Shown: positions 26,704-36,155 of the stretch, piece after piece
Numbering within the stretch: position 1 is the first letter of the stretch
Layout: each line of letters starts with the position of its first letter
NCBI GenBank assembly: GCA_049322695.1
Contig: JBMORW010000039.1
Coordinates: forward strand, 4,864-68,863
Source: CALGKJ01 sp049322695
Lineage (GTDB): Bacteria > Bacillota > Clostridia > Lutisporales > Lutisporaceae
Direction: 5' to 3'
Length of the DNA stretch: 64,000 nucleotides
Made by a program: the position numbers and the translations under genes
The notes under the pieces: model-generated
The model's input: the letters and a program-made list of their open reading frames with translations, nothing else
The model's database searches: none
Told to the model about the DNA's origin: nothing

Positions 26704-27822
26704 CTATGCTTCCTCCTCAAAGCTGAATCTGTATTGTGTCAGATTCAACTCCTTCTTCAGAGCTATTACATCCTTTTGTAAAGCTTCATTGATAGGCACT
26801 CCTTTGTCCTTTCTTTCCAGCCACGCCAGATACTCCTTTTCGCCTGCTGTATATATCCTGTCGCAGCCGGGTGCCTTTTTTGAATTCCTCAGCTCTCTTA
26901 GTATATCTCCAGTGGTCTTTTTAAAGCTTTCCAGGTCAATGAAAGCATTTATGTCAACAGCCATAAAGAAATGTCCCAATCTATAAGGAACAGGTTTGCT
27001 GTTTTCGAAGCCCAGAAGTCCCTTTAGAAATGCTCCGCCCTGTAGGGCTGCAGAAAGTATCTCAACAACAGTAGCATAGCCATAGCCTTTGTATCCGGCA
27101 GTTTCTTCACCTATACCTCCCAAAGGAGCTAGTGCGGCAGTCCCTTTCACTAAATCTGCTAGTACTTGCTTGGAGTCTGTCTTTGCTTTTCCGTCTTCTC
27201 CGATTACCCAGCCTTCAGGCAAATCCTTTCCTGCTCTGGCATAAACTTCGATTTTCCCTCTCTGTGTTATGGAGGTTGCACAATCAAGAATAAAAGGGAA
27301 GTCCTCATCAGTCGGCATGCCAAAAACCAAAGGATTTGTACCCAGCATGTTTTCAATTCCAAAGGTTGGAGCTATAGAAGGCCTGGCATTAGTACCCGTT
27401 ATGCCTATCATTCCGCTTTCGGTAGCCATCATTGCATAATAGCCTGCTATACCATAGTGGGTAGAGTTTCTGACTACAGTCATACCCATACCGTAGGTTT
27501 TTGCCTTATCTATGGCCAGTTGCATTGCTTTTTTAGAGATGACGTGACCCATACCGTTGTGTCCGTCTATTACTGCGGTCGTAAGACCTTCTTTCACGAT
27601 TTCAAAATTGGTTACCGGGTTTTGAACTCCAAGCTTGATTCTGTCATAATAGATGGGTTTAAGCCTTCCTACTCCATGAGAGTCAATGCCTCTTTTGTCA
27701 GATGTTATAAGTACATCTGCGCATATTTTTGCATCTTCTTCAGGAACACCTACTCCCTTAAACACATCAATCATAAAGCTTTCCATAGTATCAAAGTCAA
27801 TATAATATGTCTTATCTTCCAT
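26704..27822 (-). CDS. Malate/L-lactate dehydrogenase family oxidoreductase (Ldh/YlbC/AllD fold)
   Basis: 372-residue NAD(P)-dependent 2-hydroxyacid dehydrogenase of the type-2 malate/lactate dehydrogenase family, unrelated in fold to classic Rossmann LDH. Typical segments are SHGVGRLKPI near residue 55, STHYGIAGYY with the catalytic His, and GTNPLVFGMPT. The gene overlaps the malic enzyme stop by one base (TGATG), so the two are translated in series. Malate or a related hydroxyacid as substrate fits the neighbour, but sulfolactate or ureidoglycolate are other family substrates. Cytoplasmic. Confidence 0.85.
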   Translation of the reverse strand: MEDKTYYIDFDTMESFMIDVFKGVGVPEEDAKICADVLITSDKRGIDSHGVGRLKPIYYDRIKLGVQNPVTNFEIVKEGLTTAVIDGHNGMGHVISKKAMQLAIDKAKTYGMGMTVVRNSTHYGIAGYYAMMATESGMIGITGTNARPSIAPTFGIENMLGTNPLVFGMPTDEDFPFILDCATSITQRGKIEVYARAGKDLPEGWVIGEDGKAKTDSKQVLADLVKGTAALAPLGGIGEETAGYKGYGYATVVEILSAALQGGAFLKGLLGFENSKPVPYRLGHFFMAVDINAFIDLESFKKTTGDILRELRNSKKAPGCDRIYTAGEKEYLAWLERKDKGVPINEALQKDVIALKKELNLTQYRFSFEEEA

Positions 27823-29000
27823 CAGATACCCTCCCTTGCAGCACCGCTTTTTACGGCTGCCTTGCTTACAGCCTCTGCAACCTTTTTCTGAACAGCCTTA
27901 TCAAAAGCCTTTGGTATGATGTAGTCCTCATGCAGGTCCTCTTTTGCTATAGAGTCTGCAATGGCATATGCAGCTGCTACCTTCATCTCCTCATTGATTT
28001 CCCTTGCTCTTACATCCAGTGCACCTCTGAAAATACCCGGGAATGCAAGTACATTGTTTACCTGGTTGGGAAAATCAGAACGTCCTGTTCCGATAATTCT
28101 TGCATTGGCGGACTTTGCTTCAGCAGGGAAAATTTCAGGTGTAGGATTTGCCATGGCAAATACTATGGAGTCCTTGTTCATAGTTTTTACCATATCTGTT
28201 GTAAGAGCACCCGGACCCGAAACTCCGATAAACACATCAGCGCCTTTTATTACATCTGACAGGCTGCCTGATAAGTTATCCGGATTAGTTATCTCCGCAA
28301 TTGACTGTTTTTCTTTGTCTGTGTAAGCTTCATTCCTGTTTAAAGCACCTTTTCTGTCACATAGTATTATATTTCTCACTCCGGATGATAAGAGCAGCCT
28401 GGTAACAGAATTGCCTGCAGCACCTGCGCCGTTTACAACCACCTTTATATCCTCAAGATTTTTATCAACAAGCTTTATTGCATTCAGCAAACCTGCAAGT
28501 GTGACTATGGCAGTACCGTGCTGATCATCATGAAACACCGGTATGTCCAGCTTTTCCTTCAGTCTTCTTTCTATTTCAAAGCACCTGGGAGCTGAAATAT
28601 CCTCAAGATTGATACCTCCGAATGATGGGGCAATGTTTACTATGGTTGTGACTATTTCATCAATATCCTTTGTATTTATCAAAATTGGAAATGCATCCAC
28701 ATTACCAAAGCTTTTGAACAGAACTGCCTTTCCCTCCATCACTGGCAGAGAAGCAAGTGCGCCTATATCCCCTAGCCCCAAAACTGCTGTACCGTCAGAT
28801 ATTACAGCTATAGTATTCCATTTTCTTGTATATGTATATGCCAGCTCAGGATTTTTCTGAATCTCTAAGCATGGCTGGGCCACACCTGGTGTATATGCAA
28901 GGCTCATATCCTGGGAGGTATTTACCTCAACTCTGGATATCACTTCAAGCTTCCCCTTTTTCATCTCATGGAATTTAAGGGATTCATCGTATATTGACAA
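27822..29000 (-). CDS. Malic enzyme, short bacterial NAD(P)-dependent type
   Basis: 392-residue malic enzyme that oxidatively decarboxylates malate to pyruvate. N-terminal catalytic motifs include SLAYTPGVAQPC and GLGDIGALASLPVMEGKA; FHDDQHGTAIV holds metal ligands; the nucleotide-binding fold begins VVVNGAGAAGNS. The length matches the short forms without a phosphotransacetylase tail. TTG 29000 is the only start placed behind a good site (AAGGAGGA). First gene of an apparent operon with an Ldh-family dehydrogenase and a diguanylate cyclase; together the two enzymes could set the malate/oxaloacetate/pyruvate balance. Confidence 0.92.
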   Translation of the reverse strand: MSIYDESLKFHEMKKGKLEVISRVEVNTSQDMSLAYTPGVAQPCLEIQKNPELAYTYTRKWNTIAVISDGTAVLGLGDIGALASLPVMEGKAVLFKSFGNVDAFPILINTKDIDEIVTTIVNIAPSFGGINLEDISAPRCFEIERRLKEKLDIPVFHDDQHGTAIVTLAGLLNAIKLVDKNLEDIKVVVNGAGAAGNSVTRLLLSSGVRNIILCDRKGALNRNEAYTDKEKQSIAEITNPDNLSGSLSDVIKGADVFIGVSGPGALTTDMVKTMNKDSIVFAMANPTPEIFPAEAKSANARIIGTGRSDFPNQVNNVLAFPGIFRGALDVRAREINEEMKVAAAYAIADSIAKEDLHEDYIIPKAFDKAVQKKVAEAVSKAAVKSGAAREGI

Positions 29001-29234
29001 ATCTATTCCTCCTTAAAAATCGTTTCTTAATAAAAGTATAAACTTACGAATCTATTGTTTCAACTATATATAAGAGGGTGGTATCTATAATTTTTTTACA
29101 TAATGCGAACCTTTTTTGAGAATGCTTCGTTATAATAATGTAAAAATTAACTAGCCTGTAGTAATTATCATGATCCTGCAATAATAGGGAGAGCTTACAA
29201 ACATTGCAGGAGAAGAAAACAATGGAGGATAGAG

Positions 29235-29960
29235 ATGATAGAAATCAAAAATGTGAGTAAAAGCTATAATGAAAGGGTAAAAGCGGTGGATAATCTTGAG
29301 ATAACTATTCCGGACGGAGAGATTATCGGCTTTCTGGGACCTAACGGAGCTGGCAAAACGACAACTATTAAGATGGTAACAGGCATACTTAATCCGGATG
29401 AAGGCAGCATCAAAATAAATGGAATAGACATAAAGGAAAATCCTCTTGAAGCTAAAAGACAATTTGGGTTTGTACCTGATAATCCGGACATGTTTCTAAG
29501 ATTAAAGGGAATTGAGTATTTGAATTTTATGGCAGATATATATGGAGTTGATTCAGATACAAGGAAAAAAAGAATAGAGGAGCTTTCCTCCAGATTTGAG
29601 ATGACAGATGTGCTGACAGACCAGATACACAGCTACTCACATGGTATGAGACAGAAAATTGTCATAATGGGTGTGCTGGTACACAGTCCTAATGTGTGGA
29701 TACTCGATGAGCCTATGACAGGACTTGACCCCAAGTCATCCTTCATTCTTAAGGAAATGATGAAGGAGCATGCACAGAGAGGAAAAACAGTATTTTTCTC
29801 AACACATGTATTGGAGGTAGCAGAAAAAATCTGTGACAGGATAGCAATTATCAATAAAGGTAAGATACTGTTCTACGGTACAGTGGATGAGATGCGGGCT
29901 AACCAGAAAACAGATGAATCACTTGAAAAAATGTTCTTGGAGATGACTGAAAATGAGTAA
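29235..29960 (+). CDS. ABC transporter ATP-binding protein
   Basis: 241-residue ATPase with all functional motifs: Walker A GPNGAGKTT, Q-loop region RQFGFVPDNP, signature YSHGMRQK (SHGMR instead of LSGGQ, common in ABC-2 exporters), Walker B VWILDEP and the H-loop STH. It energises the permease encoded next, whose start overlaps its stop by eight bases. Substrate unknown; CcmA/YtrB-type exporters with this signature handle polymers, peptides or drugs. A TATAAT hexamer at 29131-29136 may be the -10 of its promoter. Confidence 0.9.
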   Translation: MIEIKNVSKSYNERVKAVDNLEITIPDGEIIGFLGPNGAGKTTTIKMVTGILNPDEGSIKINGIDIKENPLEAKRQFGFVPDNPDMFLRLKGIEYLNFMADIYGVDSDTRKKRIEELSSRFEMTDVLTDQIHSYSHGMRQKIVIMGVLVHSPNVWILDEPMTGLDPKSSFILKEMMKEHAQRGKTVFFSTHVLEVAEKICDRIAIINKGKILFYGTVDEMRANQKTDESLEKMFLEMTENE

Positions 29961-31626
29961 TTATTTTAGATTAACAAAAATACTTCTCATAAACGGGCTG
30001 AAAAGCTCGATGAATAAGAAAATTGGGAAAAAGAAATCCATAGGTAAGGGTATACTGTATGCTGTTGCAGCCCTTGGATTGCTGCCATTGTTTGTAATGT
30101 TTTTTACAATGTCAAATATATTGTACGATATTCTTGCAGGAGTGGGGCAGCAGGGATTGGTACTTGTGTTTGGCTTCTGGGCAACATCCATGGTAATATT
30201 CTTTTTTGGTTTTTTCTATGTTATAAACGTATTCTATTTTTCAAATGATATCGAAAACCTGCTGCCTTTACCTTTAAGACCTTCTGAGATCCTGGGTGCA
30301 AAGTTTACTGTAGCCCTTATATATGAATACATTACAGAGTTGTTTTTTCTGCTGCCGATACTTATATCCTTCGGATATAAGCAAGGCTTCAGCCTGCCGT
30401 TTGCAATATATGCAGTGCTGATATTCTTGACGCTTCCCATAATACCACTTATTTATGCCTCTATAGTAAATATGGTTATTATGAGATTCACAAATATCGG
30501 AAAAAATAAGGATCTTCTAAAAACTGCCGGAGGAATACTTGCAGTATTTCTTGGTATAGGGATAAATATTATAATTCAAAGAACTATAGGAAGAAATATT
30601 GACCCTGAAAAAATACAGGAAATGTTTATGGCAGGCAATAACTCGTTGATGTCAATATCAAACAGTATTTTTCCAAGTAATAAGTATGCTGCATTATCCA
30701 TTGCCAATTCTCTGACTATTGACGGTCTGATTAACTTTGCATTCTATATGGCATTTACAGCAGTATTTATAGTCATGTTTGTTATGCTGGGAGAACTGCT
30801 TTATTTCAAAGGTGTGCTTGGAGTATCTGAAGTATCCTCCAAAAGAAAGAAATTAACCACCAGGGACTTTGACAAAACAATTGTAGAAAGTCCCATAATA
30901 AAATCCTATGCATTTAAGGAGCTGAAGCTGTTAGTAAGAACACCTATATTTTTTACGAACTGTATCATGATGAATTTTATATGGCCTGTGTTTTTTATTA
31001 TTCCTTTCTTGGCTGGTAAAGAGGACATAAACATGTTGAGCAGCTTGTTCTCCGGAATAAGGAATACTGAATTTGGAGGAATAGTAATAGCTGCAGCCTT
31101 TGGATTAAGCATATTTATATCAACCTCAAATCTGATTGCTCCTACCTCTATTTCCAGAGAAGGACAGAATATTTACTTCAGTAAGTATATACCTGTGAGT
31201 TATAAGGATCAAATATGGGGAAAGCTGCTGTCATCATTGATTGTGGGTATCTCTGGTACTGCAGGAATGTTTGTTATAGTAGCAGTTTTTATAGGAATAC
31301 CTGTTCATATTTTGATAATGTGCATATTAGTAAGTGTACTTGCAGTATTGTTCACTTCGCTTGTAGGAATTTTAATTGATATAAAGAGTCCAAAGCTGGA
31401 TTGGGATAATGAGCAGAAGGCAGTAAAGCAGAATATGAATGGCGTGGTAAGCATGCTTTTATGTTTTATAATAGGAGCTATTAGTGTTGTACCTTTGATT
31501 ATATTGAGACTGAATCCATTCATGACTTTTATAGCAATAATGTGTGTTTACGGCTTGGTGAATCTGCTTTTGTACAATATATTGATGAAATTTGGTATAA
31601 AAGCATTTAATGAAATAGAAGCGTAA
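29953..31626 (+). CDS. ABC transporter permease, large ABC-2-like
   Basis: 557-residue membrane protein with about 12 hydrophobic helices, consistent with a single-chain ABC-2-type permease. The N-terminal cytoplasmic segment is rich in Lys (NKKIGKKKSIGKG). A central cytosolic linker around residues 290-330 separates two membrane halves. It overlaps the ATPase gene by eight bases, so the pair forms one exporter. No substrate clue in neighbouring genes: aldo/keto reductase converges from the other side. Confidence 0.82.
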   Translation: MSNYFRLTKILLINGLKSSMNKKIGKKKSIGKGILYAVAALGLLPLFVMFFTMSNILYDILAGVGQQGLVLVFGFWATSMVIFFFGFFYVINVFYFSNDIENLLPLPLRPSEILGAKFTVALIYEYITELFFLLPILISFGYKQGFSLPFAIYAVLIFLTLPIIPLIYASIVNMVIMRFTNIGKNKDLLKTAGGILAVFLGIGINIIIQRTIGRNIDPEKIQEMFMAGNNSLMSISNSIFPSNKYAALSIANSLTIDGLINFAFYMAFTAVFIVMFVMLGELLYFKGVLGVSEVSSKRKKLTTRDFDKTIVESPIIKSYAFKELKLLVRTPIFFTNCIMMNFIWPVFFIIPFLAGKEDINMLSSLFSGIRNTEFGGIVIAAAFGLSIFISTSNLIAPTSISREGQNIYFSKYIPVSYKDQIWGKLLSSLIVGISGTAGMFVIVAVFIGIPVHILIMCILVSVLAVLFTSLVGILIDIKSPKLDWDNEQKAVKQNMNGVVSMLLCFIIGAISVVPLIILRLNPFMTFIAIMCVYGLVNLLLYNILMKFGIKAFNEIEA

Positions 31627-31649
31627 AAAAAGCCCGGGCATCCCGGGCT
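31624..31649. terminator. Terminator between convergent ABC permease and aldo/keto reductase genes
   Basis: GC-rich stem AGCCCGGG/CCCGGGCT (31631-31638 with 31642-31649), loop CAT. The A7 tract on its left gives T7 for the minus-strand gene; the plus direction has only CTCTTT. Confidence 0.87.
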
Positions 31650-31656
31650 CTTTACA

Positions 31657-32787
31657 TTATTGGCTTAAAAGCTCATTTGCTTCCTTGAGAAGCTTCATTA
31701 TAGGCAGCTTTTGAGGACAGGTCTCCTCGCATTTGCCGCACTCTATGCAGGCTGCGGCATTATTCTTGTTTTTGAAGCTGTTATAGCCTTTCCTGGCACT
31801 TTCATATCTGTTGAATGCAACAGCATCATTGTAATAGTAGAAACAAGCAAATATATGAACATTGCTCGGACAGCCTGCCAGACAATATCCGCATTCCGTG
31901 CATTTGACCTTTATTCTTTCTTTGAAAACCTCACGCACCTTCTGAACAAGTGACAGTTCTTTAGGGGTCAGGGATCCTGGCTCACAGGAGTCTGATACGA
32001 CAATGTTCTCCATGACCTGCTCCAAAGTACTCATTCCACTTAGCACTAAAGAGACTTCAGGAAGATCATATACCCATCTTAAAGCCCATTCTGCAGGGGA
32101 TCTTTTTATGTCAGCCTGATTCCATATATGCTTCACATCTTCCGGAGGCTCACCTGCCAGCTTACCTCCCAGAAGAGGCTCCATAACTACAACTCCAATG
32201 CCTTTTGAGGCAGCATACTTGATTTCCTCCAGCCAGGCAGGATCCTCCATATAGTTGATCTGCAGCTGACACATGCTCCAATCATAAGCATCCAGTATAG
32301 TTCTGAAAAAACTGATGTCTTCATGATAGGAGAAACCGGCATGCTTTATGAGTCCGCTGCTTTTTGCATCGTCAAGAAAGCTTAAAACATCATGCCTTAG
32401 AACAGTATCCCATCTTTCTTTGTTAAGGGCATGTACAAGATAAAAATCTACATGATTTGTATCAAGCTTATCCAGCTGTTCCCTCAGATATTTTTCGCAG
32501 TCCGCCTTACTTTGTACAGACCATATAGGCAGCTTTGTAGCCAGCTTAACCCTTTCTCTATATCCGTCCTTCAAGACTCTGCCTAAAAAGGCTTCACTGT
32601 TACCTCCATGATAAGGATATGCCGTATCGATGTAGTTCACTCCATTATCTATAGCATATCTGACCAGCTTGGCTGCTTCCGGCTCATCTATTTTGGAAGC
32701 GTCACCGTTAATTACAGGCAGTCTCATGCACCCGAATCCCAGTATGGAGGCATCATAATCCAGACTGCCGAATTTTCTGTATTTCAT
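31657..32787 (-). CDS. Aldo/keto reductase with C-terminal two-cluster ferredoxin domain
   Basis: 376-residue oxidoreductase. Residues 1-280 form the aldo/keto reductase barrel with the catalytic set: Asp and Tyr in YIDTAYPYH, Lys in LATKLP and His in YLVHAL. The C-terminal ~90 residues carry CTECGYCLAGC and CIECGKCEETC, two [4Fe-4S] clusters of the Fer4_17 type. Clostridia hold many such proteins, believed to couple carbonyl reduction to ferredoxin; substrates are mostly unknown. The start ATG 32787 follows AAGGGGGTT. Single-gene unit. Confidence 0.92.
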   Translation of the reverse strand: MKYRKFGSLDYDASILGFGCMRLPVINGDASKIDEPEAAKLVRYAIDNGVNYIDTAYPYHGGNSEAFLGRVLKDGYRERVKLATKLPIWSVQSKADCEKYLREQLDKLDTNHVDFYLVHALNKERWDTVLRHDVLSFLDDAKSSGLIKHAGFSYHEDISFFRTILDAYDWSMCQLQINYMEDPAWLEEIKYAASKGIGVVVMEPLLGGKLAGEPPEDVKHIWNQADIKRSPAEWALRWVYDLPEVSLVLSGMSTLEQVMENIVVSDSCEPGSLTPKELSLVQKVREVFKERIKVKCTECGYCLAGCPSNVHIFACFYYYNDAVAFNRYESARKGYNSFKNKNNAAACIECGKCEETCPQKLPIMKLLKEANELLSQ

Positions 32788-33172
32788 TTTCTAACCCCCT
32801 TAAAATAAAACTAAACAACTAAACAGTATATAAATATTATACACTCTAATGATATCAGCCTGCAAACAGCTGAAAATGTATAACAATGAACGATGCAAGC
32901 TGCGGCATTGAACATTTATTGCGGATATTTATATTTTAATATAATCATTTCTGAACAATTAATATGTCTATTTAAGTATGTCATGTGTTATGCGGCATAA
33001 AAATTACTTTTTCAAGGAACATAAAGGATGATATGAGAATAAAACACTAAATTCTACATGATATGACACGTTTATAGCATCATCGACATCAAAAACAAGT
33101 GTATTATCAGCAGATGACGATTTCAAGCTATTTGCTAGGGAAAAAAATGTAATTATGTGGAAAAAACATTTG
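32788..33172. other. Intergenic region without recognisable gene
   Basis: AT-rich divergent intergenic stretch. No ORF with a ribosome binding site and no strong hairpin seen. It must hold the promoter of the minus-strand aldo/keto reductase; the plus-strand promoter starts just after it. Confidence 0.5.
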
Positions 33173-33201
33173 TTGTGGTTTTCTCAACTTTAAAATATAA
33201 T
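33173..33201 (+). promoter_or_regulatory. Promoter of the 67-residue protein gene
   Basis: -35 TTGTGG (33173-33178), 17-base spacer, perfect -10 TATAAT (33196-33201), about 57 bases before the chosen start. Confidence 0.6.
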
Positions 33202-33257
33202 AATATCAGCCGAAAATTATGAAAATATATTTTAGGAGTTTATGGAGTGTTAATATT

Positions 33258-33461
33258 ATGGATACAGGATTTCCATTGAGGAAAAGAATAGAAAAGCAGT
33301 TTGGAAAGATTCCGGATGAACTGTTTTATGAAGCTTTGGAAGTAACCAGAAGCGATGTCAGGGCTAATTTCTCAAAGTTTGGCAAAAGAGCTGACTTCAA
33401 CTATGTATATTTTGTAACGTCCTGTTATCTGAGGATAGTTATGGGAAATGAATCTCAATAA
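33258..33461 (+). CDS. Small basic protein, function unknown
   Basis: 67-residue soluble protein (MDTGFPLRKRIEKQF...), mixed helical and rich in charged and aromatic residues. I do not recognise the family. ATG 33258 is preferred over 33219 since GGAG (33244-33247) precedes it at a normal distance. It has its own promoter and a strong terminator, which supports a real single-gene transcript rather than a chance ORF. Confidence 0.6.
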   Translation: MDTGFPLRKRIEKQFGKIPDELFYEALEVTRSDVRANFSKFGKRADFNYVYFVTSCYLRIVMGNESQ

Positions 33462-33472
33462 TAAGCTTCTGT

Positions 33473-33505
33473 AAAAGGAGTTGTCAGGTATTGACAACTC
33501 CTTTT
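33473..33505. terminator. Bidirectional terminator between the 67-residue gene and the LysM gene
   Basis: Perfect 14-base-pair stem (33473-33486 with 33492-33505), loop GGTAT, A4 and T4 ends followed by ATTTT. Confidence 0.92.
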
Positions 33506-34880
33506 ATTTTATACCGGCTGCAATTTTGATTTGCTCTTGATGAGACTGATCTATAAGACCGTCAGAATGCCTTGTGCTGTTTAAGAAATGCAAGTCAAAG
33601 TGCCCGTCAAATGCGTTATCCGTGATGTATTCAATATTATGAGGCATTGAAGACATAGAAGCAGCTATTCTTCTGCCGTCTACGGCAACAATAACAGCTC
33701 TGGCTTTCCAAGAATAGCTGCCGCCCCAGATATCCTTTATTATGGCTGAGTCGACTGCAGTAAGGGGTTCACAATCTGCATGGTTGGCACCTATTGTTCT
33801 TTTAATGTAGAAGCTTCTACCGGTTACAAAGTCAGTAATTCTCATCTCTTTGTTTATTGGGACTACATACTGGGCTTCTGTCCACCAATCAAGGTTTTCT
33901 CCATACATTGATCCTGGTGTAGGCTTTACTGGTATGTAGTGAACAGGAATCCTAAGCACCTGGCCTATTTGGAGTGAGCTGTTCATTGTGAGGTTGTTGA
34001 CCTGCAGCAGCTCAGCCATGGGTATGCCAAATTTAATACTTACAGACCAGGCGTTATCTCCTGAGACCACAGTATAATCCTTGTATGTAACAATAGGTTT
34101 TTGCAGTGCCGCGGTTGGAATTTTCAAAGTCTGGCCTGTATGAATAGTATCGCCGGTTAAGTTGTTAAGTGTTTTTATATTGTCTACAGTAGTATTAAAT
34201 CTCCTGGAAATCAGCCATAGTGTATCACCAGCAGCGACTGTATAATTTACAACACCGGGTGCAGGCGGAACAGCAGCAGCATCAGGTAATTTCAGGATCT
34301 GACCAATATTTATGACATCAGTTGTAAGATTATTTAGCTTTTTTAATTGATCTACGGTGGTGTTAAAGCGTTTGGCTATGATATACAGAGAATCGCCCTG
34401 CACTACCTTGTAGGTTGCAGCAACCGGTTGAGTAACACTCTGAGCAGGTATTACCAGCTTTTCTCCAATATAGAGAGTATCTGAGGACAAATTATTAGCA
34501 GCTCTAATGGAATCCATGCTAATATTGAACTTCCTGGATATGCTCCATATACTGTCACCTGACTGTACAGTATAAATAGTCTGGCTTGTTTGCTGTGCTG
34601 TATAGCTTGTATTAAGCTCTGCAGCTGTAAGTTGAGCTGGCCCGAGACTTATTGTCGCTACAACCATTGTGCCAAGCATGAGCTTTACAGTAGTAACCTT
34701 AATACCCGACAGATTTTCCTTTATATATTTGTTTATGCTGTCTGTGAGATTCCTGCTTTCCTCAGGATCTTGGAAATTCTGTTCCTTTGCAAACTCGCTA
34801 AGTATAGGATCCAAATAAAGCAGAAGAATTGTTTCGCCATTTACGTTTTCAATTCTATATCGTTCAAACCTTATGTTCAT
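33504..34880 (-). CDS. Membrane-anchored protein with four LysM repeats
   Basis: 458-residue protein. The N-terminal ~60 residues are charged and precede one hydrophobic segment (TTVKLMLGTMVVATISLG), giving an internal signal-anchor or late signal peptide. Four LysM modules follow (each about 44 residues with YTVxxGDxxWxIS and a closing LxIP), then a ~130-residue C-terminal domain containing FHL-like elements (GHFDLHFLNSTRHSDG) that I cannot assign. LysM modules bind peptidoglycan or chitin, so the protein should sit in the wall. ATG 34880 with GAGGAGA is chosen over 34895. The C-terminal domain may be catalytic, but no known hydrolase triad is evident. Confidence 0.85.
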   Translation of the reverse strand: MNIRFERYRIENVNGETILLLYLDPILSEFAKEQNFQDPEESRNLTDSINKYIKENLSGIKVTTVKLMLGTMVVATISLGPAQLTAAELNTSYTAQQTSQTIYTVQSGDSIWSISRKFNISMDSIRAANNLSSDTLYIGEKLVIPAQSVTQPVAATYKVVQGDSLYIIAKRFNTTVDQLKKLNNLTTDVINIGQILKLPDAAAVPPAPGVVNYTVAAGDTLWLISRRFNTTVDNIKTLNNLTGDTIHTGQTLKIPTAALQKPIVTYKDYTVVSGDNAWSVSIKFGIPMAELLQVNNLTMNSSLQIGQVLRIPVHYIPVKPTPGSMYGENLDWWTEAQYVVPINKEMRITDFVTGRSFYIKRTIGANHADCEPLTAVDSAIIKDIWGGSYSWKARAVIVAVDGRRIAASMSSMPHNIEYITDNAFDGHFDLHFLNSTRHSDGLIDQSHQEQIKIAAGIK

Positions 34881-35013
34881 GCATATTCTCCTCATTTGTA
34901 ATATTTATATAGCTGTTTATACTTTTATTGTTAGTTAAATGAGAAAAAATATGAATGAGCATGCAAAAATACCTAAGCTGTATAATGTAAACTTATTGCT
35001 TACTCTTCAGATT

Positions 35014-35047
35014 GAAAAAGGTGTATTTGCATAGGCAAACACACCTT
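35014..35047 (-). terminator. Intrinsic terminator after hisC
   Basis: Interrupted stem: AAGGTGT/ACACCTT and TTTGC/GCAAA around one A-C mismatch (35018-35030 with 35035-35047), loop ATAG. The A run at 35016-35019 gives the T tract on the minus strand. Confidence 0.8.
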
Positions 35048-35060
35048 AACATCTTAAATA

Positions 35061-36155
35061 TTATTTATTCATAACCTCTTTAAGGCATTTTATGAAGAAC
35101 CTGTTCTCCTCCATTGTACCTATGCTTACCCTGAGCCAGGTTTCAGGATTGAAACCTCCCTGCGGTCTTATTATGACTCCCTTTCTCAGCAGACTGTTGA
35201 ATACCTGCTCAGAATCCATTTGTGAATTGAATATTATATGGTTAGCTTCTGTTTTTGCATATTCAATACCCATTTTGTCAAACTCATCATATATATAGTG
35301 CTTGCCCTCGGTATTGTTATCAACAACCTTTTTCAGGAATTCTTCGTCGTTGATGGCAGCAATGGCAGCTGCTTGAGTTATCAGGGTCACATTAAACGGA
35401 TTTCTTACTCTGTTAATTAAAGAAAGAAGCTCTGCATCACCTATTGTAAAACCTATACGAAGCCCGGCCAGACCATATGCCTTTGACAGAGTTTTCATTA
35501 CCAGCATGTTCTTGTATTTCTTAAGATAGCTGAGACTATCCTTAGGATAGTTTTCATCAGTAGCAAACTCACAATATGCTTCATCATAAACAACAAGCGT
35601 TGTGGATGGTATAACTTCTAGCAGCTCTTCAAGCTCTTTTTTTGTGAACATAGTACCTGTCGGGTTATTCGGATTGCACAGCCATACTAGTTTTGTATCA
35701 GGAGTTACAGCCTTTTTGAAGCCTTCAATATCATATGAAAGATTTTTTATGGGTATTTTGACTATATTCGCACCCATCATCTGAGAGGTTATATAGTATC
35801 GAGGGAAGGTAATATCAGCCATTATAACCTTATCATTTTTTTCAATAAAGGTTTTTGCTATCAAATCCACCATTTCATCAGAGCCGCATGTAGGCAGCAC
35901 CATATCGGAAGAAACATAGTATTTTTCTGCAATAGCTTTTTTTAGCAAAGTTGCATTTCCGTCTGGATACAGGTTTACGTCATCCAATGCCTTTAATACT
36001 GCTTCTTTTACCTTAGGTGAAAAACCAAATGGATTTTCATTGGAAGCCAGCTTGACAACATGCTCCAAGCCAAGCTCTCTTTTAACGTCATCAATAGGTT
36101 TTCCGGGTCGATATACAGGTATGCCATCCAATTCTTTCCTATAACCAATATTCAT
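35061..36155 (-). CDS. hisC: Histidinol-phosphate aminotransferase family PLP enzyme
   Basis: 364-residue fold-type I aminotransferase. Motifs: LASNENPFGFSPKV at the N-terminus, CNPNNPTGTMF for substrate/PLP binding, YDEAYCEF with the PLP Asp and Tyr, and the Schiff-base Lys in TLSKAYGLAGLR. HisC makes histidinol phosphate from imidazole-acetol phosphate and glutamate, but this orphan copy is far from other his genes, so it could also serve aromatic amino acids. Own terminator and a long upstream region; monocistronic. Confidence 0.85.
   Translation of the reverse strand: MNIGYRKELDGIPVYRPGKPIDDVKRELGLEHVVKLASNENPFGFSPKVKEAVLKALDDVNLYPDGNATLLKKAIAEKYYVSSDMVLPTCGSDEMVDLIAKTFIEKNDKVIMADITFPRYYITSQMMGANIVKIPIKNLSYDIEGFKKAVTPDTKLVWLCNPNNPTGTMFTKKELEELLEVIPSTTLVVYDEAYCEFATDENYPKDSLSYLKKYKNMLVMKTLSKAYGLAGLRIGFTIGDAELLSLINRVRNPFNVTLITQAAAIAAINDEEFLKKVVDNNTEGKHYIYDEFDKMGIEYAKTEANHIIFNSQMDSEQVFNSLLRKGVIIRPQGGFNPETWLRVSIGTMEENRFFIKCLKEVMNK

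Noticed and set aside
27166..27891. 241-codon plus-strand frame opposite the Ldh-family gene
   Set aside because: Shadow of a well-supported minus-strand gene; rich in Cys, Tyr and Ser as expected of antisense frames.
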